From the NCBI RefSeq assembly GCF_002155965.1, contig NZ_MUMH01000067.1, positions 46,123 to 110,122 of the forward strand: a stretch of 64,000 bases of DNA, in the 5' to 3' direction. This document shows, in pieces, positions 17,801 to 25,296 of this stretch. The position numbers were made by a program, and so were the translations under genes. Every line of letters starts with the position of its first letter. The first letter of the stretch is position 1. The notes under the pieces were generated by a model that saw only the letters and a program-made list of their open reading frames with translations, was not told the origin of the DNA and did not search any database. The stretch comes from Allokutzneria sp. NRRL B-24872. GTDB taxonomy: Bacteria > Actinomycetota > Actinomycetes > Mycobacteriales > Pseudonocardiaceae.

Positions 17801-17984
17801 CTCCCCCCCCCCGCCGGTTCTCCGCGCAGCTCCACTGGCTCTCCGAGAACGCAGCTCTCCGTCACCTCGCTCCGCTCCCGCCGCTCTCCGGCAGCCGCCG
17901 GGTTCCCGCGTCTTCAATCAAGACCCTCGAATCCCCGCTCCACGTGTCTCAAACCGCCCCAAACCTCCGCGCGCCCGCGGTCCG

Positions 17985-18040
17985 GACGTAACCAATGCGG
18001 CATTGGTTACGTCTGACGAAACAAATGCCACATCGGGTAC
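17985..18040. repeat. Palindromic repeat pair, 30-bp period (copy 1)
   Basis: A perfect palindrome with 14-base arms (GACGTAACCAATGC at 17985-17998, GCATTGGTTACGTC at 18000-18013) is followed exactly 30 bases later by a degenerate version of its 20-base core (17991-18010 against 18021-18040, 15 of 20 positions identical). The same two-unit block occurs at 33746-33795. It lies between convergent genes, in a 552-base region without a gene. Function is unknown. It resembles small dispersed intergenic palindromes rather than an insertion sequence, because no transposase or terminal duplication is seen. Confidence 0.8.
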
Positions 18041-18170
18041 AACCCGGCGGCTGAGCGAGGGAGTGCTGCGGCGGGGGCGAGGCGTCGGTGCCCGAGACGA
18101 AGTGCTGGCCAGCCACCGAAGTTCCCCCGCGCGCCTCGACGTGGGCTGCACACCAACGCCTCGTTTGGTG

Positions 18171-18260
18171 CGTTGAACGCACTGAACGGGTCGTTCAGGT
18201 ACTTCAACGCACTGAAAGGGTCATTCGGGGAGTTGAGGTACCTGAAGGGGTCCTTCAGGG
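18171..18260. repeat. Three tandem 30-bp units with internal dyad
   Basis: Three head-to-tail units of exactly 30 bases (18171-18200, 18201-18230, 18231-18260) share a pattern of TT-A followed by CTGAA, GGGTC and TTCAG. Each unit carries a short inverted repeat CTGAA...TTCAG around GGGTC, although unit 2 has lost the last arm (TTCGG). The period is a multiple of three, so a frame across it reads as a ten-residue peptide repeat (FNALKGSF-like), but nothing else supports translation. It lies between convergent genes and beside the palindrome pair at 17985-18040, which has the same 30-base period. Confidence 0.75.
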
Positions 18261-18307
18261 CTTCGACGACGGCGCGAGCGGGGCGACGGCTAGTGCGGAC
18301 AAAGGAA

Positions 18308-18339
18308 CGACCCGGTGAGCGTGGAGGCTCACCGGGTCG
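18308..18339 (-). terminator. Terminator hairpin downstream of fabF
   Basis: A perfect 13-base stem (18308-18320 with 18327-18339, six-base loop) begins 14 bases after the fabF stop. On the minus strand it is followed by a moderately T-rich stretch, TTCCTTTGTCC. It most likely terminates the fasR/fabD-fabF transcript. The T-tract is interrupted, so termination may be partial. Confidence 0.75.
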
Positions 18340-18352
18340 CGGAGGGTGGTGC

Positions 18353-19579
18353 CTACGCCTTGGTGAAGGCGAGTGCGACGTTGTGCCCGCCGAAGCCGAA
18401 GGAGTCGTTGACGGCGGCGTCGAGCTTGATGTCGCGGGCCTCTCCGGCCACGATGTCCAGCTCCACGCGGGGGTCGACGTTCTCCAGGTTCAGGGTGGGC
18501 GGGACCACGCCGTGGTACAGCGAGAGCACGGTCGCCATGGACTCCACCGCGCCGGAGCCGCCGAGCAGGTGGCCGAGCGCGGACTTCGGAGCGGTGACGA
18601 CCGGGTGCGAGCCGACGGAGCTCTGGATGGCCATCGCCTCGGCGACGTCCCCGACCGGGGTGGACGTGGCGTGCGCGTTGACGTGACCGATGTCGGCGGG
18701 AGAGAGCCCGCCCGTGGTCAGCGCCTTGGTGATGGCCCTCGCCGCGCCCTTGCCCTCGGGGTCGGGCGCGGTGATGTGGTGCGCGTCGGCGCTGGTGCCG
18801 ACACCGGCGAGCTTCGCGTAGACGCGGGCGCCGCGTGCCTTGGCGTGGTCCTCGCGCTCCAGCACCAGCAGGCCGGCGCCCTCGCCGAGCACGAACCCGT
18901 CGCGTCCGGCGTCGAAGGGCCGCGAGGCGCGCTCGGGCTCGTCGTTGCGCGTGCTCATGGCCCGCATCTGGCTGAACCCGGCGACCGGGAGGCTGGTGAT
19001 GCACGCCTCCGCGCCCCCGGCGACGACGATGTCGACCTCGCCGGAGCGCAGCATCCGCCACGCCCAGGCCATGGCCTCCGCGCCGGAGGCGCACGCCGAG
19101 ACCGGCGCGTGCACCCCGCCGCGGGAACCGAGGTCGAGACCGACCCAGGCGGCCGGGCCGTTGGGCATCAGCATCGGCACCGTGAGCGGTGAGACCTTGC
19201 GCTTGCCGTACTGCTCCAGGAGGTCGTCCTGGTGCAGGATGGTCAGCGCCCCGCCGATCCCGGTGCCCACCACGACGGCGAGCCGCTCGGGATCGATCTC
19301 GGGCCGACCGGCGTCGGCCCAGGCCTCGCGGGCGGCGACGAGCGCCACCTGCTCACAGCGGTCGAGACGCCGCGCCTCCACGCGGGGCAGGACCTCTGTC
19401 GGCTCGACCGCGAGGTGCGCGGCGATGCGCACGTCGAGCTCGAACCGCTCGGCCCAGTCGCCCTGCATCTTGGTCACGCCGCTGCGGCCGGCGACCAGTC
19501 CGTCCCAGGTGGACTTCGCGTCACCGCCCAGCGGGGTCGTCGCCCCGATGCCGGTGACGACCACGTCGGTCAAACTCAT
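18353..19579 (-). CDS. fabF: Beta-ketoacyl-ACP synthase II (FabF)
   Basis: 408-aa elongating ketosynthase of type II fatty acid synthesis. It condenses malonyl-ACP with acyl-ACP in the cytoplasm. The thiolase-fold active site is complete: nucleophile Cys163 in VSACASGAEA, His303 in VNAHATSTPVGD, Lys332 and His337 in APKSALGHLLGG, plus the C-terminal glycine-rich NDSFGFGGHN. Length is normal for the family. The ATG at 19579 overlaps the acpP stop by four bases. It is the last gene of the fabD-fabH-acpP-fabF operon and is followed by a strong hairpin. In actinobacteria this operon supplies straight- and branched-chain acyl groups to membrane lipids. Confidence 0.97.
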   Translation of the reverse strand: MSLTDVVVTGIGATTPLGGDAKSTWDGLVAGRSGVTKMQGDWAERFELDVRIAAHLAVEPTEVLPRVEARRLDRCEQVALVAAREAWADAGRPEIDPERLAVVVGTGIGGALTILHQDDLLEQYGKRKVSPLTVPMLMPNGPAAWVGLDLGSRGGVHAPVSACASGAEAMAWAWRMLRSGEVDIVVAGGAEACITSLPVAGFSQMRAMSTRNDEPERASRPFDAGRDGFVLGEGAGLLVLEREDHAKARGARVYAKLAGVGTSADAHHITAPDPEGKGAARAITKALTTGGLSPADIGHVNAHATSTPVGDVAEAMAIQSSVGSHPVVTAPKSALGHLLGGSGAVESMATVLSLYHGVVPPTLNLENVDPRVELDIVAGEARDIKLDAAVNDSFGFGGHNVALAFTKA

Positions 19580-19818
19580 GCGTTCGAGGCGATGTAGTTC
19601 ACCGCGTCGCCGACGGTCTTCAGGTTGACCAGCTCGTCGTCCGGGATCTTCACGCCGAACTTGTCCTCGGCCTGCACCGCGACCTCGACCATGGACAGCG
19701 AGTCGATGTCCAGGTCGTCCACGAAGGACTTCTCCAGCTTGACGTCGTCCTGGTCGACACCCGCGACCTCTTCGACGATCTCGGACAGGCCCTGCAGGAT
19801 CTCTTCGTTGCTCGCCAC
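19576..19818 (-). CDS. acpP: Acyl carrier protein
   Basis: 80-aa acidic acyl carrier protein. The phosphopantetheine attachment serine is Ser40 in DDLDIDSLSMVEV, with the usual four-helix pattern and the acidic recognition helix after it. GTG 19818 is chosen as start, giving MASNEEILQGL, because AGAGGA lies eight bases upstream. A Met nine codons further up is in frame but lacks a site. It shuttles acyl chains between FabD, FabH and FabF, whose genes flank it. The gap to fabH is 76 bases, and the stop overlaps fabF. Confidence 0.96.
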   Translation of the reverse strand: MASNEEILQGLSEIVEEVAGVDQDDVKLEKSFVDDLDIDSLSMVEVAVQAEDKFGVKIPDDELVNLKTVGDAVNYIASNA

Positions 19819-19894
19819 GTGCGTGTTCCTCTCTTGACTTCCCACCGACCGGAAGAGCGGAGCCGCGCTCCCGGAGTTCTTGGTTTCGCCCCCG

Positions 19895-20881
19895 TCAGGG
19901 GCAGATGACGACCTGGCCGGCCGAGACCAGGCCCGCGCCGAAGCCGACCAGCAGCAGCACCTCGCCCGAGGACAGCTCCCCGGCCCTGCGCATGTGGTCG
20001 ATGGCGATCGGGATCGAGGCCGCCGAGGTGTTGCCGCTGTGCACGATGTCCCTGGCGACCTTCATGTCCTCGCGCGCGCCGCGCCCGCGCAGGCTCCGCG
20101 CGATGGTCTCGATGATGCGCAGGTTGGCCTGGTGCGGGATGAGCGCGTCGATGTCGGAGAGCTTGACCCCGGCCCGCTCGCAGGCGCGCTCCGCGGTCGG
20201 CCACACCTCGGTGGTCGCCCAGCGGAAGACCGACTGGCCCTCCTGGAAGACGAAGTTGCGCTCGGTGATGCCGATCGTGCTCGACAGGTCACCCCGGCTG
20301 GTCCAGGAGACCGGGCCGATCGCGGGCTCGTCGGCGGGACCGACCACCGCGGCGCCCGCGCCGTCGGCGAAGATGATCGCGGTCGACCGGTCCTCCCAGT
20401 CCACCCAGTTGGAGAAGCGCTCCGCGCCGATCACCAGCACGTGCCGTGCGGTGCCGGAGCGGATCAGATCGGTCGCGTTGCCCAGCGCGTAGCAGAAGCC
20501 CGCGCACGCGGCGTTGACGTCGAAGGCGCCCGCGCCGGTGATGCCGAGCGCGTCGGCGACCCGGGCGGCGACGTTGGGGATCGGCACGGACATCGTGCAG
20601 GTCGCCACGATCACGGTGTCCACATCGGACGGTGAGATACCGGAGTCGGCCAGCGCCGCCCTGCCCGCCTCGGTGGCCAGCACGTGCAGCGACTGCTCCT
20701 CGGTGGCCAGCCTGCGCTCGGCGATGCCGACGCGGGAGCGGATCCACTCGTCGGAGGTCTCGATGACCTTGGCCATGTCGTCGTTGGTGACGACGCGATC
20801 GCCCTGCGCGGAGCCGAAGCCCAGCAGCCTGCTGCCGCGCGAGCCTGCGGGCAGCTGGATCAGCGGTCGGGACTCGCTCAC
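19895..20881 (-). CDS. fabH: Beta-ketoacyl-ACP synthase III (FabH)
   Basis: 328-aa initiating ketosynthase, which joins an acyl-CoA primer to malonyl-ACP. The catalytic triad is visible: Cys126 in DVNAACAGFCYALG, His250 in LIPHQANLRIIE and Asn284 in HSGNTSAASIP. The C-terminal GEVLLLVGFGAGLVSAGQVV is standard. In actinobacteria FabH often prefers branched-chain primers, but the substrate pocket cannot be judged here. GTG 20881 overlaps the fabD stop (GTGA), showing translational coupling within the operon. Confidence 0.96.
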   Translation of the reverse strand: MSESRPLIQLPAGSRGSRLLGFGSAQGDRVVTNDDMAKVIETSDEWIRSRVGIAERRLATEEQSLHVLATEAGRAALADSGISPSDVDTVIVATCTMSVPIPNVAARVADALGITGAGAFDVNAACAGFCYALGNATDLIRSGTARHVLVIGAERFSNWVDWEDRSTAIIFADGAGAAVVGPADEPAIGPVSWTSRGDLSSTIGITERNFVFQEGQSVFRWATTEVWPTAERACERAGVKLSDIDALIPHQANLRIIETIARSLRGRGAREDMKVARDIVHSGNTSAASIPIAIDHMRRAGELSSGEVLLLVGFGAGLVSAGQVVICP

Positions 20882-21798
20882 ACGGCACCAACGATCAGTT
20901 CGGCGGCCTTGTCCAGGTCCGCGGGGCTCTTCAGGGGGAGGCGGTCGACCTGCGGCAGCTCGCGCTTCACCAGGTTGACCAGGGTGCCCGCCGGCGGCAG
21001 CTCGATCACGGTGGTCACGCCGCGCGCGGCCAGCGTCGCCATGCAGGCGTCCCAGCGCACCGGCAGCGTCACCTGGGCGACCAGCCTGCGCAGGGCGTCG
21101 TCGCCGTCGGAGACGACCGCGCCCTCGGCGTTGGACAGCAGCGGGCGCACCGGCGCGGCCGGGGTGATGCTGGTGACGCGCTTGCCGAGGGCCTGCTCGG
21201 CGGGCGCCATGAAGCGGGTGTGGAAGGCGCCGGCGACGGCCAGCGAGCGGATGCGCGCGGACGCGGGCGGCTCAGCGGTCAGCTTCTCCAGCATGGCAAC
21301 CGATCCGGCGGCCACGACCTGGCCCTTGGCGTTGCGGTTGGCCGGGTCCAGGCCCAGCTCCGCCAGCCGCGACAGCACCTCGTCCTCGTCCCCGCCGAGC
21401 ACCGCGCTCATCCCGGTCGGCTCCAGCGCGCACGCCGCGGCCATCTCGGCACCGCGCACGGCAGCCAGTTCGACGGCCTCGTCGGCGGTGAGCACGCCGC
21501 TCACCGCGGCGGCGGCGAGCTCACCGACCGAGTGGCCGGCCACCGGGACGTCGGTGGGAACCTCGACCCGGCGGGCCAACTCCTCGAACACCAGCACCGA
21601 CAGCGCCACCACGAGGGGCTGCGTGACGGCGGTGTCCTTGATCTCGTCAGCGCTCGCGGTGGTGCCGAGCCGGACCAGGTCCAGCCCGATCGTCTCCGAC
21701 CACCGCGCCAGCCGCCGCTCGGCGCCGTCCAACTCCATCCACGGAGTGAGCATGCCGGGCGACTGGGAGCCCTGTCCTGGGGCGAGCAGCGCGATCAC
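20878..21798 (-). CDS. fabD: Malonyl-CoA:ACP transacylase (FabD)
   Basis: 306-aa acyltransferase that loads malonyl groups onto the acyl carrier protein. It begins IALLAPGQGSQSPGM, the family's GQGSQ oxyanion loop, and has the nucleophile Ser90 in VPVAGHSVGELAAAAV. A conserved FHTRFMAPA segment carries the catalytic His. GTG 21798 is preferred because related proteins begin at this point. An in-frame start at 21843 would add 15 unlike residues. It is the first gene of the fab operon, and fasR lies 246 bases upstream on the same strand. Confidence 0.95.
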   Translation of the reverse strand: MIALLAPGQGSQSPGMLTPWMELDGAERRLARWSETIGLDLVRLGTTASADEIKDTAVTQPLVVALSVLVFEELARRVEVPTDVPVAGHSVGELAAAAVSGVLTADEAVELAAVRGAEMAAACALEPTGMSAVLGGDEDEVLSRLAELGLDPANRNAKGQVVAAGSVAMLEKLTAEPPASARIRSLAVAGAFHTRFMAPAEQALGKRVTSITPAAPVRPLLSNAEGAVVSDGDDALRRLVAQVTLPVRWDACMATLAARGVTTVIELPPAGTLVNLVKRELPQVDRLPLKSPADLDKAAELIVGAV

Positions 21799-22044
21799 GT
21801 GCTCACTGAACACGGTCAGCGTCCTCGGCCGGGATGCCGTCACTGACGAAGTACGGCCACCGATTCTGTGGGGTGTCTACAAAGGGTCGCGTGCCGCGCG
21901 GGTTTGCCCACCCCACGACGCCCAGCATGCGGGAGCGTTCACCCGCGATTAACCCCCGGCGGACGTGCTAGCTGCGTCACAGTGTTGTGCCCGAAGGGCA
22001 GGGCGTTTGTTGAATGCACACGAAAAGACAGTCAGCTGTGACCG
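21799..22044 (-). promoter_or_regulatory. Promoter region of the fab operon with a separated dyad
   Basis: 246 bases between the fasR stop and fabD start, with no gene. An 8-base inverted repeat GTGGGGTG (21868-21875) and CACCCCAC (21909-21916) separated by 33 bases flanks a less GC-rich stretch, read on the minus strand as CCTTTGTAGACACC, that could hold the promoter. In Streptomyces coelicolor the PucR-type regulator FasR binds upstream of fabD, so this interval is the expected binding place. That the dyad is the site is inference. Confidence 0.4.
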
Positions 22045-23250
22045 TCACCAGTGACCGCGGGCACGGGCGAGCCTGCCGACGGCGAGCGACATCCGCAGCA
22101 CCAGGCCGTCACGCGGGTCGGAAGCGGTGTAGCCGGTCAGCTCGGTGACGCGGCGCAGGCGGTACCGCACGGTGTTGGGGTGCACGAACAGCCGCTTCGC
22201 GCAGCTCTCCAGCACTCCGCCGACCTCCAGGTAGGCCTCGACGGTCTCCAGCAGCGAGCCGCCGACGTCCACCAGCGGCCGGACCACCTTGTCGATCATC
22301 TGGCGCTCCGCCTCGGGATCACCGGCGAGCGCGCGCTCCGGCAGCAGGTCCGTCGAGCGCACGGGGCGCGGCGCGTCCGGCCACGCCACCACGGCGCGCA
22401 GGCCGGAGAGCGCGTCGGCCGCGCTGCGGTAGGCATCGGCAAGCGCGGCGACGGTGGGACCGGCGACGACGGGTCCCTTGTCGAAGGCGTCGGCCATCCT
22501 GGTCAGCACCTCGTGCCCGGACGGGCTGTCCACCGGACCGGCGAGCACCACGACCAGGCGGGAGCCCTGCACGCTCAACAGCACCGGACGCCCTATCCGC
22601 GCCGCGCGGCTGCGCACCTCGTAGACCACGGCGGGCGGGTCGTCGGAGGGGGAGGCGCCGACCAGCACGGTGGCCTCGGCGGCCGGGTCCCAGCCGAGCG
22701 CGGCCGCGCGCGAGAGCAGCGACTCCTCGGCGTCGCCGCGGACGATGCCGTCGACCATCAGCGCTTCGAGGCGGGCGTCCCACGCGCCGCGCGCCTCGGC
22801 CGCGGCGGCGTAGGAGGTGGCCGCCGCGAAGGCGATCTCCCTGCCGTAGCGCAGCACCGCCTCGGTGAGCACCGCCCGCTCGACGTCGTCCTCGGCGAGC
22901 ACGGGCAGTTCGCGCTCCAGGATGTTGATCGCGATCCGGACCAGTTCCACGGTCTGGCGCAGGCTCACCCAGCGGGAGAAGTCCTTGGGAGCGGCGCGAA
23001 AAGCCTCTGCGGTGAGCCGGATCGCCTGGGTCGGGTCGCGCAGCCACTCCACGAAGTTGGCCGCGCCGGTCTGGATCACCAGCAGCACGCTGGCCCGCTG
23101 GTCGGCCGGCAGCCTGCGGAACCAGGGCAGCAGCTGGTCCATCTCGCCGATGCTGGAGGAGGCCAGCCCGCCGGACGCGCGTTCCAGGGTGCGCAGGGTG
23201 CTGGAGGACATCCCTCGCAGCGGCGGCACGTCGTCGGCGGATGCGGTCAT
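22045..23250 (-). CDS. fasR: PucR-type transcriptional activator of fatty acid synthesis (FasR-like)
   Basis: 401-aa regulator. Its C-terminus holds the PucR helix-turn-helix: VGGVLESCAKRLFVHPNTVR followed by YRLRRVTELTGYTASDPRDG, with the central GGDEF-like CdaR region around residues 160-290 and an all-helical N-terminus. The same gene lies directly upstream of fabD in Streptomyces, where FasR activates the fab operon and links membrane lipid synthesis to precursor supply. M. tuberculosis has a PucR-type gene at the same place. The ATG at 23250 has a weak ribosome binding site. ATG 23211 is an alternative. The gene is divergent from the membrane channel-like gene. Confidence 0.9.
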   Translation of the reverse strand: MTASADDVPPLRGMSSSTLRTLERASGGLASSSIGEMDQLLPWFRRLPADQRASVLLVIQTGAANFVEWLRDPTQAIRLTAEAFRAAPKDFSRWVSLRQTVELVRIAINILERELPVLAEDDVERAVLTEAVLRYGREIAFAAATSYAAAAEARGAWDARLEALMVDGIVRGDAEESLLSRAAALGWDPAAEATVLVGASPSDDPPAVVYEVRSRAARIGRPVLLSVQGSRLVVVLAGPVDSPSGHEVLTRMADAFDKGPVVAGPTVAALADAYRSAADALSGLRAVVAWPDAPRPVRSTDLLPERALAGDPEAERQMIDKVVRPLVDVGGSLLETVEAYLEVGGVLESCAKRLFVHPNTVRYRLRRVTELTGYTASDPRDGLVLRMSLAVGRLARARGHW

Positions 23251-23321
23251 GGGCTACACGATCGCACGTCGCCGACCGGCGCGACGCCAGGTGTGACGGA
23301 CTGGTGCGACGGGCTGGTGCG

Positions 23322-23390
23322 GGGGACCGGCCCCGGAACGCCGAAACCGCTCGGCGCGTGCGCCGAGCGGTTTCGGGGTCCCCGGTCCCC
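23322..23390. repeat. Long two-tier palindrome in divergent promoter region
   Basis: A perfect 17-base stem (23341-23357 with 23360-23376) closed by only two bases, inside a second 9-base arm pair (GGGGACCGG at 23322-23330, CCGGTCCCC at 23382-23390). It lies between the divergent fasR and channel-like genes, so it is not placed as a normal terminator. It could be an operator, a cruciform-forming element or the terminator of a short unannotated transcript. Confidence 0.6.
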
Positions 23391-23533
23391 ACCGGTGTGT
23401 CCACTCTGGACGGACGACGGCGCGGGGGCCAGTTCTCTGACCCGATCGAGCTAATGTCGCCGCCGCCGGTTTGCCGGGAGCGGGGCGGGGAGCACACCCG
23501 GGGCGGACAACCGCCTCGATCCCAGGAGGAACC

Positions 23534-24334
23534 ATGGGAGCCGAACTGCGCAGTGGCCTCGCCGACGCGTGGTCGATGATCGCCACCTTCCTGCCCAAGC
23601 TGCTGGGCTTCCTGCTGGTGCTGCTGGTCGGCTGGCTGATCGCCAAAGGACTGTCCAAAGTGGTCGGTCTGGTGCTCGGCAAGGCCGGGTTCGGCAGGCT
23701 GGTGGAGAAGGCGGGCATCGGCCACGTGCTGGCCCGCTCCCGGCTGGACGTGGGCGAGCTGATCGTCAAGCTCGTCTACTACTTCGTGCTGCTGATCGCG
23801 CTGCAGCTGGCCTTCGGCGCGTTCGGGCCGGGCAACTCGGTGAGCCTGCTGCTCAACGACGTCATCGCCTACCTGCCGAGGATCGTCGTCGCGATCGTGC
23901 TCGTGCTCGTCGCCGCGGCGATCGCCAGGGTGCTGCGCGACCTGCTCACCTCCGCGCTCGGGCCGCGCCCCTTCACCCGCCCGCTGAGCACGCTCGCCTA
24001 CGTGTTCGTGCTGGCGCTCGGCGTGATCGCCGCGCTCAACCAGCTGGGCATCGCGACCACGGTGACCCTGCCGGTGCTGATCACCGTCCTGGCCACGGTC
24101 GGCGGCATCCTCGTCGTCGGTGTCGGCGGTGGTCTGATCCGGCCGATGCAGCAGCGGTGGGAGGGCTGGCTGGACCGGCTCCAGACCGAGGCGAGCACCC
24201 CGCGCACCACGACCGCCATGCAGGACATGCCCACCCCGGCCGCCGGAACCCCGATGCCCGGAGCGCCCGGTGGCACCATGCCGCCCGGCACCCCTCCGCC
24301 GTACGGCGACCAGCAGCCGCCCAAGGACGCATAA
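23534..24334 (+). CDS. TM-helix repeat membrane protein, mechanosensitive channel-like
   Basis: 266-aa membrane protein with about five hydrophobic helices. It contains two copies of the conserved TM_helix repeat: LPKLLGFLLVLLVGWLIAKG near residue 16 and LPRIVVAIVLVLVAAAIARV near residue 114, as found in small mechanosensitive-channel-like proteins. A third, related stretch occurs around LNQLGIATTVTLPVLI. The C-terminal 50 residues are a disordered Pro/Met/Thr-rich tail. The ribosome binding site AGGAGG is optimal (23524-23529). The MscS beta domain is missing, so it is a relative rather than a typical MscS. Physiological role is unknown. Osmotic protection is possible. Confidence 0.75.
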   Translation: MGAELRSGLADAWSMIATFLPKLLGFLLVLLVGWLIAKGLSKVVGLVLGKAGFGRLVEKAGIGHVLARSRLDVGELIVKLVYYFVLLIALQLAFGAFGPGNSVSLLLNDVIAYLPRIVVAIVLVLVAAAIARVLRDLLTSALGPRPFTRPLSTLAYVFVLALGVIAALNQLGIATTVTLPVLITVLATVGGILVVGVGGGLIRPMQQRWEGWLDRLQTEASTPRTTTAMQDMPTPAAGTPMPGAPGGTMPPGTPPPYGDQQPPKDA

Positions 24335-24420
24335 GGGCGTCGGAAGTCACTGCTGAGGAATAGCCCCGGTGCGCGAGACTGTTGGACTGAGTCACTGAGA
24401 AGCTCAGTCACGAAGAAGTC

Positions 24421-24562
24421 GTGCGCTACCGGGGTCGGTGGAAGTCCGAACCGGCGGTGACGGGGGAGACCCCGAAGCCCGCGACCCGCTGGCAGCCAGC
24501 TAGCGGTTGACCTGGTGCAAGTCCAGGGCCGACGGTGAAAGTCCGGATGGTAGGCAGCGCAC
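24421..24562 (+). ncRNA. FMN riboswitch (RFN element)
   Basis: Leader RNA with the conserved core of the FMN aptamer: GTCGGTGGAAGTCCGAACC, then CCGGCGGTGAC, AAGCCCGCGACCCG, CCTGGTGCAAGTCCAGG, GCCGACGGTGAAAGTCC and GGATGG. The closing helix P1 pairs GTGCGCT (24421-24427) with AGCGCAC (24556-24562), and ACC with GGT across a small bulge. It lies 81 bases before the PnuX/RibM-type gene. When FMN is abundant the aptamer should close and lower riboflavin import. Family assignment is from established RFN consensus features read directly. Confidence 0.95.
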
Positions 24563-24587
24563 GCGCGTGTTGACGGTGTGCGCTGCC
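24553..24587 (+). promoter_or_regulatory. Riboswitch expression-platform hairpin competing with P1
   Basis: A perfect 10-base stem GGCAGCGCAC (24553-24562) with GTGCGCTGCC (24578-24587), 15-base loop. Its left arm is the same strand that closes P1 of the FMN aptamer, so P1 and this hairpin cannot form together. There is no T-run after it, which suggests control of translation or of Rho access rather than an intrinsic terminator. The mechanism is inferred from pairing. Confidence 0.65.
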
Positions 24588-24643
24588 CGCACGCCGTCTG
24601 CCGCGTTGTGCCGCCCCGGGACCGCAGGGGAGAGGAGAACGCG

Positions 24644-25279
24644 GTGGACGTGCTGGTCACAGAGGGCCTCACGCTGTTCGGGCAGAAGATCTCCTACGCC
24701 GAGCTGTTCGGTCAGCTGTGCGCGCTCGCGGTGGTGTTCCTCGCCCAGCGCCGCACGCTGTGGACCTGGCCTGTGCAGGTGGGCGCGACCGTGTTGCTGT
24801 TCGCGGTCTACATCTCCGCTGATCTCGGGGGCCTCGCGACGCGGCAGGTGGTCATCTTCGCGATCTCGCTCTACGGCTGGTGGGCGTGGTCGCGCAAGCA
24901 GGACCCGGTGTACGGCGTCGTGGTGCGCAAGGCGACCGGCGTCGAACGGCTCGCGCTGCTCGGTGCGATGGTCGTGGGCACCGTCGGGGTCGCGCTCATC
25001 CTGAAAGCGCTGGACGCGTCGTGGGCGCCGTGGCCGGACGCGTGGATCTTCGTCGGCACGGTGGTCGCGTTCGCCGCGCAGGGCAGGGGCCTCGTGGAGT
25101 TCTGGTTGGTGTGGCTGGCCGTCGACGCGGTCGGAGTGCCGTTGCAGTTCGCTTCGGGCCTGTACTTCTCCGCCGCCGTGTACATCGTGTTCTCGGTGCT
25201 CGTGGTGCGCGGCCTGCTCGACTGGCTGCGAACGGCTGACCGCCACCGAGCGGCCGACACTGCTCTGAAAGGTGCTTGA
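24644..25279 (+). CDS. pnuX: PnuC-family riboflavin transporter PnuX/RibM
   Basis: 211-aa integral membrane protein with about six or seven helices, homologous to the PnuC family of vitamin facilitators. Family segments include VVIFAISLYGWWAWSRKQDP (the helix with the WxxW-type aromatic cluster) and LVEFWLVWLAVDAVGVPLQF. PnuC proteins usually carry nicotinamide riboside. The FMN riboswitch directly upstream marks this one as the PnuX/RibM type, which imports riboflavin in Corynebacterium and Streptomyces. GTG 24644 follows GAGGAG by six bases. No riboflavin biosynthesis gene is adjacent. Confidence 0.88.
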   Translation: MDVLVTEGLTLFGQKISYAELFGQLCALAVVFLAQRRTLWTWPVQVGATVLLFAVYISADLGGLATRQVVIFAISLYGWWAWSRKQDPVYGVVVRKATGVERLALLGAMVVGTVGVALILKALDASWAPWPDAWIFVGTVVAFAAQGRGLVEFWLVWLAVDAVGVPLQFASGLYFSAAVYIVFSVLVVRGLLDWLRTADRHRAADTALKGA

Positions 25280-25296
25280 CCTGCTTGAAGCCGCGC

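Noticed and set aside
17985..18260. CRISPR array
   Set aside because: The 30-base units are contiguous, with no unique spacers between conserved repeats, and no cas genes are present.
18173..19192. A plus-strand frame reading the 30-bp tandem units as a ten-residue peptide repeat
   Set aside because: It continues as an antisense shadow through fabF and has no ribosome binding site or homologue. The repeats are better treated as DNA elements.
24585..24643. Intrinsic terminator in the pnuX leader
   Set aside because: No T-run follows the 24553-24587 hairpin, so a classical terminator is not supported.
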